DNA of 64,000 nucleotides from Pachyseris speciosa (lineage: Eukaryota; Cnidaria; Anthozoa; Scleractinia; Pachyseridae): positions 721,001 to 785,000 of the forward strand of contig JAEMWC010000232.1 of NCBI GenBank assembly GCA_016490735.1. The letters are read 5' to 3'. The notes beneath the pieces were generated by a model. The model saw only the letters and a list, made by a program, of their open reading frames with translations. It was not told where the DNA came from and did not search any database. Below are positions 12,401 through 23,240 of the stretch, in pieces; position 1 is the first letter of the stretch; every line of letters starts with the position of its first letter. The position numbers and the translations under genes are program-made.

Positions 12401-13835
12401 GTTCACAGCCAAAACTTCACTAACAGATGTCAAAATTAATGATGGGTATGTCAAAAATTATCTTGTGTTTGCTAATTATTGTAGCATCAACAAGGTTGCA
12501 AGGTTGACCTCTGCTCAGGACACTGATGACAACAACTGTGTGCTCATCACTATGTATATACTGCAGGTAAAAATTAAATTCAGTTAAATTTTTTTTAACA
12601 CAGTTTGAAAATCAATTCTCTATGTCTCCTAGCCCTAATAATTTATAATCAGGGCTAGGAGACAAAGGAAATTTATTGTCAACCTACAATCATGGTCACG
12701 ATTGTTGAAACGCTAGCCCCCTATTTCCCCTCCTTCCCCTTCAATGTTGATTTCCTGGAGGTCAGACTTAAAGCAAATCTGTGAAATGAACATTCATCAA
12801 GAAAATCAGCATTGAAGGGGATGAGGAGAAGAGGAGTTGGTTGGGCGAGATGTGGACGTGAAATGTGACGCTTTTGTCGAGTGTTACAAGTAGTTGTGAC
12901 CGTGATTGTAAGTTAAATTTTTTTAACCTGAATTTAATTTTTTACCTGCAACATATATTTTGCGGCAAGTCCTGTGCTCTACCAACTCAGCCAATGTCTG
13001 GTCGGCAGCTCGTTATATTATTGGGAGAAATTTGGGGCTGGTCACTACTGGGGCTTGAAGGGTTAAGAGCTCCCTATCCCAGGACATAACAAAAAGCCCA
13101 GTAAGCTGGAATAAAACCCACTGTCCAACCACAAGAAGCCTGGTGATTGACAACACTACTGTGGAATTAAACTTCCACTACTTAATTTGGAGACAGACCA
13201 ATTCACAGTAATCCAAACAGCAAGACTTAGATCACTTAGGAAGCAGATCACAACACTCCTTTTCATAAAGGATTGATTTGTTTTACAACACAACACAATC
13301 TCTGTAATCTTAAGTTAATTAAAATAATATGTTTGTCATAATCTTGTAATTAAAATGGTAAATATATATTAAAGCTGGCTATCAACCATTAATTTATAGT
13401 TATTGTATTGAAGCTCCAAGCTGACAATCAAATGCTAGGAAAATACGTTTAATAACTATATGTCAAGTGGACTAGGAAAGAGCATTAACTTTCGCGTGAC
13501 TTTCTCAAAAATCCTTTCACATCACACTGCAGAGCATTTTAAAGCCCATGACATCTGTGTCTATAGACTATATAAACTGGCCCCAAAGATTTGCAGAAAC
13601 ACCCTTAAAATCTCACTTGACCATTGCTTACCAGCGATCCTGCCCATTTGGACTCTATTTCCTCAATTTTCAACTGGAAAACCTCGCCAAAATGAAGTGG
13701 TCTGTCGCTGAAGACCATTCCATGGTCATATGTGTCACCCTCTCTTATAGCTCTCGTGTTGCCATTAGAAAGCGTTATATAGCGTCCATGCCGTTCATGC
13801 AAGCCTGTAACCCATTTCTCACGAACTACAGGCAT
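5728..13835 (-). CDS. NEURL2: Neuralized-like protein 2 type: NHR domain plus SOCS box
   Basis: Three coding exons on the minus strand: 13632-13835, 11568-11904 and 5728-5840. GT/AG borders and phases agree, giving 217 residues. Residues about 13-170 form one NHR domain: LHERHGRYITLSNGNTRA, then YDHGMVFSDRPLHFGE, KWAGSL spliced to RFGITTRNPN, later YFVNGVNQG and VFGVFDVYG. The last exon (about 36 residues) is a SOCS box: TLEELCKAEI followed by LPIPKILTDFLKE and stop. Human NEURL2 has this NHR+SOCS architecture at 285 residues and acts as a substrate receptor of a Cullin-RING ubiquitin ligase; the same role here is inferred. An upstream in-frame ATG at 13985 would add 50 residues but reads through CRE-like promoter words, so I prefer the ATG at 13835. 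The second intron (5.7 kb) carries a LINE and a SINE. Head-to-head with RAB3GAP1. Confidence 0.8.
6044..6071. repeat. (ATC)n microsatellite
   Basis: Uninterrupted CATCAT run inside the second intron of the NEURL2-like gene. Confidence 0.85.
6157..6384. repeat. Direct duplication of an AT-rich segment
   Basis: The segment TTTACAATTTATTACAATTT... ending in TTTAGACTGACCTAC occurs at about 6157-6213 and again at about 6331-6384. The following 6385-6620 stretch looks like the flank of a dispersed element, but I could not assign a family. Confidence 0.6.
8755..8825. repeat. Imperfect GAGTTT(C/T) short tandem repeat
   Basis: Runs of GAGTTTCGAGTTTCAAGTTTTGAGTTTTGAG form a degenerate 7-8 bp repeat inside the NEURL2-like intron. 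Confidence 0.6.
10131..10745 (-). pseudogene. Non-LTR retrotransposon ORF2 C-terminal fragment with C2H2 finger
   Basis: Three overlapping minus-strand frames together resemble the C-terminal part of a LINE endonuclease/reverse-transcriptase protein: VVLPTLLYAWETWTTYRRH, then FHQRCLRSILKMSWDDR, SQLRWSGHVVRM, then RGGQKKRYKDTLKANLKKC, and finally a zinc finger CPQC-(12)-HLRVH near the end. The pieces lie in different frames, so the copy is frameshifted, and the catalytic RT core is missing (5'-truncated). It sits in the second intron of the NEURL2-like gene in the same orientation. Confidence 0.75.
10880..11190 (-). mobile_element. tRNA-derived SINE (Leu/Ser-type head)
   Basis: On the minus strand the 5' part holds GGATGGCCGAGTGGTTTGGG (A-box-like, as in class II tRNAs) and, about 50 bases on, CGGTTTCAAATCCCAC (B-box-like). 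The body then runs to an (A/T)-rich AATAAT tail at about 10890-10910. A related 5'-truncated copy lies at 17285-17400. Confidence 0.6.
12118..12170. repeat. (GATAAT)n / (GATGAT)n microsatellite
   Basis: Repeated ATGATAATGATAATGATAAT passing into GATGATGATGAT; lies in the first intron of the NEURL2-like gene. Confidence 0.85.
12341..12395. repeat. (TAA)n microsatellite
   Basis: About 18 uninterrupted TAA units in the first intron of the NEURL2-like gene. Confidence 0.9.
12560..12955. mobile_element. Foldback (MITE-like) element with a second palindrome nested inside
   Basis: Three pairs of inverted segments sit in mirror order: CTGCAGGTAAAAATTAAATT (about 12561) with AATTTAATTTTTTACCTGCA (about 12930); ACAATCATGGTCACGATTGT (about 12685) with GTGACCGTGATTGTAAG (about 12895); and CCCTTCAATGTTGATTT (about 12738) with AAATCAGCATTGAAGGG (about 12805). 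A separate palindrome, GTCTCCTAGCCCT and AGGGCTAGGAGAC (about 12625-12664), interrupts the left arm and looks like a later insertion. Confidence 0.6.
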
Positions 13836-14199
13836 TAATGTCTCCTTAAGTCCTACTGATGTGTCGCAGAAACCATGGAAAACACTGCTTTTCGAAGACC
13901 ACACCAACATTGATTTGATGTTTATTCCGTGAAGACGCTGCTGTTTACAGGGGATTGGGGACAAGACTATGACGTGACGTAACAATCTACAAACTTTTGA
14001 ATTTTTGAAATCATTTATTATTTAAGTTTTTACAAGTCTACTTTTTGTGCATAAAAATTTTTTTGAAATGGATAATGTAGTGGGGAAAATCAGGAAGTCT
14101 ATTGATACAATTAGACGAAACAGCAACAATCACAGAAATTTGCAAGAATTCCTTGCATTTCTCTTTAGGGACAGCGCATGCTCAGAACACGAAAACAAG
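13836..14199. promoter_or_regulatory. Probable bidirectional promoter of NEURL2-like and RAB3GAP1
   Basis: The two start codons point away from each other with about 365 bases between them. Tandem CRE-like words TGACGTGACGTAA lie at about 13971-13983. The RAB3GAP1 start sits in AAGATGGCGGAC (14197-14208), which matches the YY1-type motif often placed over animal start codons. No TATA box was obvious. Promoter function is inferred from the geometry and motifs. Confidence 0.5.
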
Positions 14200-17100
14200 A
14201 TGGCGGACGGAGCAGACGAAGTAAGTGAAAAAAACATTTTTGACGAAAACCCGAAAATAACGCATTTAAAACGAATTGAAATAGTTCAAATTGAATTCAG
14301 TTGAAATTGAATTATGTGTTATTATTTCTGGAAAATTTAGGAGGATGAAGTGTTTGAGATAACAGATTTTACAACCTCGTCAGAGTGGGAAAGGTAGTGT
14401 GCCCGTGATCTTAACTTATTTATAGCTCACCAGGGAAAATGTATTGTTGTTTTTAAGTTGCAAAAGGTAACTTATAACTTTCTAATTGGTCGTAGTAATT
14501 TCTTTCCTTTAAAATGGGGAGCTGATATTAGTTTGGGGGAGCTTATTCAAGTGGGGAGCTTAGAAGAGGATTTATGCACATGTCATCGGCTTCCCTGTGG
14601 GGTCGACCCCCGGGCCTACCAGGGAGATATGTGGGGGAGTATAATGTTTTACGATCAAAGATTAGGGGGTGGGGGAATTCACAAGTTTGAAAAGGATGTC
14701 ATGGGGATTTTCAGCTGAGAGACACCTTACCCAGGGGGCTTTGTCTTGAGAGATTCCCGACCCCACGGGGGAAATTCCTCAAGTTTGCTTGACTGATTTA
14801 ACAATCCCCCTGGTTAGCCTGGGGGTCGACCCCACGGGGAAGCCGATGACGTGCATTACCATACTAAAAGCATCTTCATTAAGATCGATTTTAAAGGTGA
14901 TTTCCAGTCCGTACTGCGCAGTCTCAAGAGTTTGTTTACGTTTTTTGTTTTGATTCATGTAAGACGTCACAAAATGTAATGTTTGGCAATCACTTACATG
15001 AAGTAAATTCAAAGTTTATGTCAACCGCCATTGTTGATGCAAAGCTTTTATGCTTCGTTCTTTCTGATATCACCAGAGAAAACAACTTTGTAGCTGTAAA
15101 AATCAAAGAAACAGTTGGGAAAAGAATTTAAAATGCCTCAACTATAAGGTAAGTGGTTCATAACGAATAACATCGATTCGAATTCCAACGTGTGAGCCTC
15201 ACAAACATTGGGATGCTGAGACTGCGCAGTATGGACTGGAAATCACCTTTAATTAGAAAAACATTTCAAAATGAAAATTCTCGATAAAAACGTTGCATGA
15301 CGTTTCGACGACCTCATGTCATCATTGTCGAATGTGGATACATTAACTTAATTGACACTACATATATACAGAAATAGGTATGTATGTGAATGACAAGAAT
15401 GTGAATAATGAAATAATATCACGAGAGTCTAGTGTTCACACAAAGAGTTTCGTGCGAATAAAGTCACTTTGGGTATTTAGCTTGGGTCTTTTCTTCTTAA
15501 TCAAGAGCATTTCAAAAATTAAACACTCTAGTTTGCTCCAGCATTTCTTAAGAATTTTAAAATTCTCACGCAGGTTCGACGGCCTTAAGTTATGCTTGTC
15601 CTCGAAGTGTTTCCCGATTACAGAATGTTTATGTTAGATCATGCAAAACGTTTGTCATCAACACTGGACTTCTTTTCTCAAGAATGTAAGAACTTGAAAG
15701 GGATATTTTTGAAATTGAAATATCCTGAGAAGCTTATCGACGCAACTATCAACAGCTTTCAGTGCCGTCCAGAACCGAGTCACTTGCCATCTAACGACCC
15801 CCTACGGATCACTATCCCTTTCAAAGATCAAAAATCTGCCGACGTGGTTCGCAGAACACTTCGTGACCTCGAAAGAAAGATCAACCATGATCTACAACCA
15901 ATTTTTATCAGTAGACAGATCATTGACGAGCTAAGAGTTACGGAATTAAAGCCTCCCTTAGTGAATCAGCGGTGCATAGTCTATGAATTCAAATGTGATT
16001 TGTGTGATACAAATTATATCGGTTACACATGCCACCACCTCCATCAGCATGTAACTTGAGGAACATATGATGACATGAGGTTGTTGAAATGTCATGTAAC
16101 ATTTTTATCATTAATTTTCCTTTTGAAATATCTTTATTAAGAGCCAGGTAAAAACTGAGCTGTGGTATGAGGTAAAAAATTTAAGGAAATGTGCTGAAAC
16201 TGCAGTATAGTAAATCCCCATATCCCCATCACCAAGGCATAACCCATGAAACCCTGCCACATAAATAAATGCTGTTAATTGTTGCTTCATTCCAAGTATT
16301 TTTACACAGCATATAACTTGCCAGACCAGTTATTATTATCTTAGTACACAAGGTTTCTTTAGTGAGAGTGAAAATGCAATAAAAAATTTTGTATAGAAAA
16401 AATTTGGACTTGCATTCAGTTCTATAACAAATCAAGAACAAACCATCCACTAAAATGAATTAAGACAGCCATTAGCTCGGGTTAATTGCTTTTTTCACAC
16501 ATTCTTTGTTAGAATAATTGACAGTGGTACATGTTCCCAAAGAGGTGTCAGAAGAGCAAGATTTTTGGAAGTAAATTAAGAATGTTTTGTAAAATAAGCT
16601 AAACTCTTTTTACGGTCTGGCTAATCAAGGAAACATTGTTGCGGAAACATTAATGCAATGCAATTAAATTTGTAGTGGAAACAAAATTTGTGTCCGAGAA
16701 GCAAAAATGTTTTTGGCCGAAAGTCAAAAGCATTTTATGTTACCCAAACACAAAATTTACTTCTGCAACAGGTGTTTCCCGCATGGCTAAACTGGGAAAC
16801 AATGGGCAACAATGTTTCAGCAACAATGTTTCCTAGTTTAGCCAGGCCCTTAGTTCGTATAATTGTATTTTTACCATAGTTTATTATAGTTATTTAGGTA
16901 ACATCCTTGACAGGGATAATATAACATTTCTATTTATGTATCTCTTACATAACAAACTCATGATTTGATTTAATTTGATTTGATATATTAAAACTAACAA
17001 AATAAAAATGTTGCATCAGATTTGCAGCAAGACTTGAACAACTTCTCCTTGAGTGGAAGTTAGATGGAACGAACAGAAAATCAACGTCAAAGGTGACTAT

Positions 17101-18210
17101 TTTGAAACATTTTGAGATCTTGCTATAACCTTGGAAATGCAGTCTGAAATGCTTAGCTAAGCTGATAGAACTCCAGGTGAAATGAAGTAAATGACTGCTG
17201 CATTCATTTCAAACAGCTCACCTGTTACCAATGCACATTTACAACTGCTACCTGGTTTGCTAAAAATAAATAAAAATAAGTAAATGACCATTTAATATTT
17301 ACCCTCAGCAGTATTTATAGCACACAAAGGCTCGTGGGGCCAAGCAAATACACGAAACAAATACTTCAAATAGGCATAACAGGGTAAGAATCCCAACTGA
17401 CAGTAGGTAGACTATAGTGGCATCAGCTTCGGTGGTGGAGAGATCTGTGAAACTAACAAAATGTAATGACTTACAGATTCCACAAGGCTGAGATTTATTG
17501 TGCTGACTCTTACAGCGATCCTGTTTGGTAGGACGTGTTGGGACGAACATTCTAGTAAGCTCTAAGTTTGAGCAAAAATTGGAGGTTCTGTGATGTTACC
17601 TAAAGTTGCCTGTCGAATTTCTATGAGGCTTATGAAAAATTACACAAGTTTTGCAGTATTTAAGCTACAGTCATGAAATAACTAGTGGAAAAGTCATTGT
17701 GACATAAGATGCAGTAAAAGCTAAAATAGGACATAAAAAATACTGCAAAAATTAAGGCGCACAGGTGCCATTACATAGACCAGGACTTGAACCCGGGGGC
17801 CTCCATATTGCAAGTCCAGTCACCCTGCCTGCCTACTGACTTGGAAAAAGTGCCCACCCGTCTGCTGAGTGGAAGGTTGTGGGCTGAACTCCAGACTTTG
17901 CAGACCACAAACCAAATTGGTACGATCATGTTGGTTGTGTGCTCAATATCTGCTTCAGTTCAGATGATTGCATCAACATTGTTTGGCAGTGACATTAAGC
18001 TGTTGGCCTTGTTTCCTTGTACTTCAAGTGTAAAACTCAAAGGGGATGTGAAAGAACCCAATCACTGATTGCCCAGAGTAGGGGACGTAGTTCTTTGTCT
18101 GCTCTGATCTGCTGTACATCTATGAAAATTTGGTTTATCAACGGAGTTGATAATGTAAATTGACCACCGTATCAACTCCGTTGATAAACCAAATTTTCGT
18201 GTTTCACTCC

Positions 18211-18250
<40 letters not shown>

Positions 18251-21200
18251 TCTTTGTACATCTATGAGTTGGGTGGAGACTATAGCTAGGTGATGAGATT
18301 ACCACCTGTCCCTTGATTACAGAAGCTGACTGTTGGCCTCATTATGCTTCTGCTTAAAACTTACTCTTGCAGCTGACTACCCATTTGGTTATGTTGTAGC
18401 CTCCTTCGCAGCCGTTGTTTGTGTCGGTCCTATTCTCCCTCCCCATCAACGTCTGCTGAACTGAGCTGGACATTCCATTCCCATTGTGTCTGAGTATCCA
18501 ATCAGGATGGAGAATAGAACTGATACAAACAACAGCTGTGAAGGAGGCTACAGGAACTTAGCCACCAAAATTTAAAAGCCATGATGTGATTGGTCAGTTC
18601 CTGAATGGAATGTCAGGCTCGGTTCAGCAGATGCTGGTGGGGAGGGAGAATAGGACTGACACAAACAATGGCTGTTAGGCTAGTTATAATGTTGTGGTTT
18701 AATTTTATCCTTGATTCAATTTTTATTTTCCTTTGTTTTATACTCATTATCATACGTTACCATACACAAGAACAAAAGAAAAGAAAAATTGAGCCAAGGA
18801 TAAAACTGAACTATAACAGTTATACCTTATTCTTACTAATTTTTGTGAGTGCTAGTTTTTGTGAATTTCTTCTTACAGGGTAAAGGATTGTTTGGCAACT
18901 TGGAAAAAAGCAAATTGAACCCCATTCCAAACAAAAAGGATGACGCAGATGTAAGGGTTTATTTACGAATTTTTTTCATTTAACAGTTGTTATCAATTGT
19001 TCAGCATTTTATTTTAGATTCTAAAATTACAGTATACCTATTTCTATATCATGAAAGATGTTTTTCATTGTGGTTTTAAATGATAGCTTGATTCTCCCAA
19101 ATCATTTATACTTACATGTGGATTTAACATGAGATGAACCTGTTAAAGGTTAAATTAAATTTGATCTCAGGTTATTTTTGATTTAACCTATTAAAGTTAA
19201 TGAAATTTCTTTGTCTTCTCATGAATAATTAGGGTTAATAGAAGACAAAAGAATAAGGCTAAATAAAAAATAACCTGAGATCAAATTTAACCTCAAGGCT
19301 GTAACATTCCCCCATTTCCAAGTTTTATTATTGGTCCACTTTGATGTGGATTGCAACTTCAGTTGAGTAGTTTGTTTTATCTGTTTTATCGTACCACTCC
19401 AACAAATGGTCACTCCCTTGGGCGCCCTTTTCTACAGAGAAATTTTGAATTGTGCCACCACCCCACCGCTCTGGAATTTGCTTTTTGTGCCCCTGTACCC
19501 TTGGAATGTCCAGTGGCCTTCCATACAGTGTTGATGGTTATTTTCTGACAACATATTCCTTTTTGTTTGTTTGTTTTTATCAGCAGAGAGAAGGTTCATG
19601 GGGAATGATATCGGACAGAATATCTTTTGGTAGTTTTAACTTTATTGTGTCATACCATCACCTGAGAACAAGAAAGAAATCCATGAGAAACCATACTAAA
19701 CAAACAGAGGGTCAGTTTCTAAGGGAGTATTGTAAATTTCTCTTTGTATATGTGGTAGGTCAAAATTATATTCCTTTGTCTTCTAACTCTAATTATTCAT
19801 TATTTTATTTTCTTAGATTTGGAGGACTGTTTACCTGATGCTATGATGGAGATGTTTGACATGGAATTTGATTTTCCTCCTAGAACACATTGCCTCAGCA
19901 GATGGTGAGTTTATTTCATATCATTTCTTTTGGTAGAGTCCTTTGTAAATGGCTTGAACCAAAGTGTCATGACTGTTCATAACTTGGCAAAGTGTGTTTA
20001 TTCAGGCAGGTCTCAAGTGTGATTACAAGAAAGACTTTTTCTTTGGTGACATGGATTGACAATCTGACAACTTGTTAGAGTACAGTCTGGTTATCAGACA
20101 TGAGTATAACTATACTCTGGTACTTGTGCTCAGGTTGCCTAAACCAGGGATCCATATTCACAGTTGTACAAATAAGTAAAAGAACTCCAAAACGTTGCCA
20201 GGGCAAGTATATCATCTGGCATACTTCCCTGGCTGACAACTTGCATAAAAAATAGAATGCAGTCAGAGGCAACACATGGATGCTGTTCATAGTGCTTGAA
20301 AAGTTACATGGATGTGATGCTATGTTTATGAGCAAGACAGGCAGAAAAACTTTGTGGTAACACTTGCGGTAAATACTTTGGCCTAGCTAAATTCATGTTA
20401 ACTAATTAAATTTAAAATGTTTGTTTAGGTATTATAGCTACGGAAACAAAACTTTCTGTGGTCCTTTGCACAAGCATTTGTGGGCTAACCACGAGAAAGC
20501 TAACGTTACAGATCCATTAAAATGAATATGGATCCCTGCAAAACATCAGTCACTATTGTAAAAAAGATCTTTCTCAGGACAACACTAAATACCTGCAGAA
20601 ATGTTGCAAGATTTCAGCTTGTTAGTAATGTTCACAACCTTTGCTTATAGTGCTGATCTACTGATTATACCAGTAGTTACCTAGTTACAAATACATGATC
20701 CAGATCCCTTAAAGTATGCATTCCGTAACTAAAGATGTAAACAACACAATAAATTGGGTCAATATCATCACCAAACTTTAATGTATAGCTCAGGAAATCA
20801 CTAACTTGCAGTAAGCGTGCAAGGCCACTCAGAGAGAATAAACTCTTCTATCAGTCCCTGGATGACTTTGCCCACCACAGGGCTCAAATTAAACCCATTA
20901 ACCAATGGTTCTTACCTTTGAATGTTGAAAGTTAAGTTTTTGAACAAGAACAGAACTGTACTGAATCCTTTTTGTGTTTCTTTATAATTGAACAATGACA
21001 GAGTCAGGAAAGTCTGAAGAAATATAATGATTTTCTTGTAGGTATGGTTTAAAGGAGTTCATTGTGATTTCTCCTGCTGAGGATGCTGAAGCTGTCGATA
21101 ACGAATCAAAATGCCATCTTCTGTTGAGTTCCATTGGAATTGCAGCTACCAACTCTAAATGGTAATTAAAACAGGCAACACTTATTAAAGACATGTTTAG

Positions 21201-23240
21201 CATAAAGGGAATGACATACAGGGCAACATTATGGTAATATGTTGATCAACAAAATGTTGAGACTGCCTTTCAACAAATTGTTGATCCAAATATATCTTGC
21301 CATGGTGGGATCAAGAGTTTTAGAAAATTAATAAACATGTGCCGCCTGTATTAATGCCTTGGTAGTGACAATTTTGCTAACTGGCAAGCTGAATTTGCCA
21401 AAGGGAAAAGAATGATGCTTTGAATTATGTCAAAAGAAAAGTAAAGGAGTGAAACATTTTAGGGGACAACAGGTTTTAGATACAAGTGTGACACATGTTT
21501 ATTTGGAAAACTCCCTGAACATCTTTATGTTAGCCTACGTGTAGCCGTACCCACCCCCCGAGGAAAAACTGGGGAGGAGGGAACGTCTACGAAAAGCTGA
21601 CACAAATCGTGTTCTGTGACGTCACTCTTTTGCATGAAAATATATAATGGTTTCTCATAGGTTAATCGCATTGATCAATACTTTCGAGAACACTGATTGG
21701 CCGAAACGGATCTCGTTCGTTTTCTTGAAGAAACGTGACTATGGCGGACGGAGAGCCACACGACTAACGCAGCTATAAATGAGGTTTACGGCATTATGGA
21801 TTTGAGAAATTCCACGAAGAGCAACAAACTGCCATAGCTTTGTGTTTTGATGGTGTCCGTGTTTCATTGCTAACTGGCTATGGAAAAGCCATTACATTTC
21901 TGGCAATGCCAGTGATCGCATCGCTTCTCTGGAAGAAACCTTGTACCTTGTGATCATCATATCATCACTGACAGTGCTCATAGAAGATCAGATCCAATAT
22001 TTGAATGATCTGGGATTGAAAGAGATCGCGCTAACCAAAGATTCGGAAGATAATATCATCGAATGAGTCATGACTGGTGAATATCCGCACGTGTATGGGT
22101 CACCAGCCGAGTGGAGAAGGAAAAGGTATTGAAGGGACGTGCAGGTTCTTCAAATTCACGCTTTCTGAGAGCAGCTCCTTCGGCTGGAAAACAAGGCCAA
22201 CTTTCTGCAAACGTTAAATTCTGTCTCTTCCTGAGCAGACCATGTAAACGAAGAATTTGCAAGCGCGATGTTGACATCAAAGATTGTCTTCTTGCTTTTG
22301 ACCAAAAATCGCTCGTAATCCTTTTCAATATCTTTAAACACAGTATACATTTACTGACTAGCAAATGCGTTCGAAAGAATAGAAATTTACGCAGCCTTTG
22401 ACGTTTGTCTACTCGAGTAAACAGAAAATATAATTTTATTTACATAACTTGCATGAATTACTGTGACGTCACATAACACGATTCGTGTCAGCTTTTCGTA
22501 GACGTTCCCTCCTCTCCAGTTTTTCCTCGGGGGGTGGGTATGGCTACACGTAGGCTACTTTATGTTTGCCAGACAAAATAGATTGAAGTGTTGCAGAAGT
22601 TTTACAAACTTGAAGTTTGCCAGTATTGCGGCCACTAGTTTGTCTTTAAAAAAATCCTCTTATAAAATCAATAAAAAAAAAAAGACCTTTCCAACTGAGC
22701 AGATTCATTCTGTTTTCTGACTCCAGCTTCTTTTAACACCCAAAATGATCATATTCACTTCTTTGAATGGTTCTCGTGCTTGCTTTTTCAATGTTTTTGA
22801 ATGGGTAGTCATCTTTGTTAGAACTAATGCTTCACCATGAGGCACTCTAGGAACTGGGACAGAATGAAAAATACATGTATAGTGGCTCCTGCTAAGAAAA
22901 AAAGAGGCACTTTATGGGACCCCTAATCTTTCACCAGGGACTTGCAACATTATGTTAAAGGTGTCCTTGGGACTCCCACAGGAACATTTTAAGGGAAAAC
23001 CCTGAATCCAGCTAGCTACACTATTGTGCTCTTTGTGTAAATAATTTCGCAACTGACATATTTTGATATTACAGCACGGTCCCCATGTTTGCCCATGTTC
23101 TTCAGCAATGGAGAAGGGTGTACTATGGCCTGTGTATTGGAGGAGGATTCCGTACAACTTTTCAGATTTCTCAACTTCGCCGTGTTCCAAGCCAATATGG
23201 CCATTTGGCTGGACTTCTTGAAATCTTTAAGGACAAATTG
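14200..23240 (+). CDS. RAB3GAP1: RAB3GAP1 exons 1-8 (residues about 1-240)
   Basis: Exon 1 encodes only seven residues (MADGADE). Exon 2 gives EDEVFEITDFTTSSEWER, the conserved family start. Exon 4 (24 codons, GKGLFGNLEKSK...) is the least conserved piece and the least certain exon. The exon 5 acceptor is ambiguous by three bases (CAGCAG at 19581), so one Gln may be present or absent. Exons 6-8 carry the strongly conserved block from LEDCLPDAMMEM through WRRVYYGLC to RRVPSQYGHLAGLLEIFKD. Confidence 0.9.

Noticed and set aside
12960..13020. tRNA-like words on the minus strand (GCTGAGTTGGTAGAGCACAG)
   Set aside because: Only a D-arm-like piece; no T-arm or acceptor stem partner in place. Probably a SINE crumb.
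13836..13985. Upstream start of the NEURL2-like protein at 13985
   Set aside because: In frame, but it would translate the tandem CRE-like words and has no counterpart in the family; the ATG at 13835 just before the NHR domain is simpler. Not excluded.
14047..14199. Upstream in-frame ATG extending the RAB3GAP1 N terminus
   Set aside because: The peptide is unlike the family start, while MADGADE-EDEVFEITDF matches it and has a YY1-type context.
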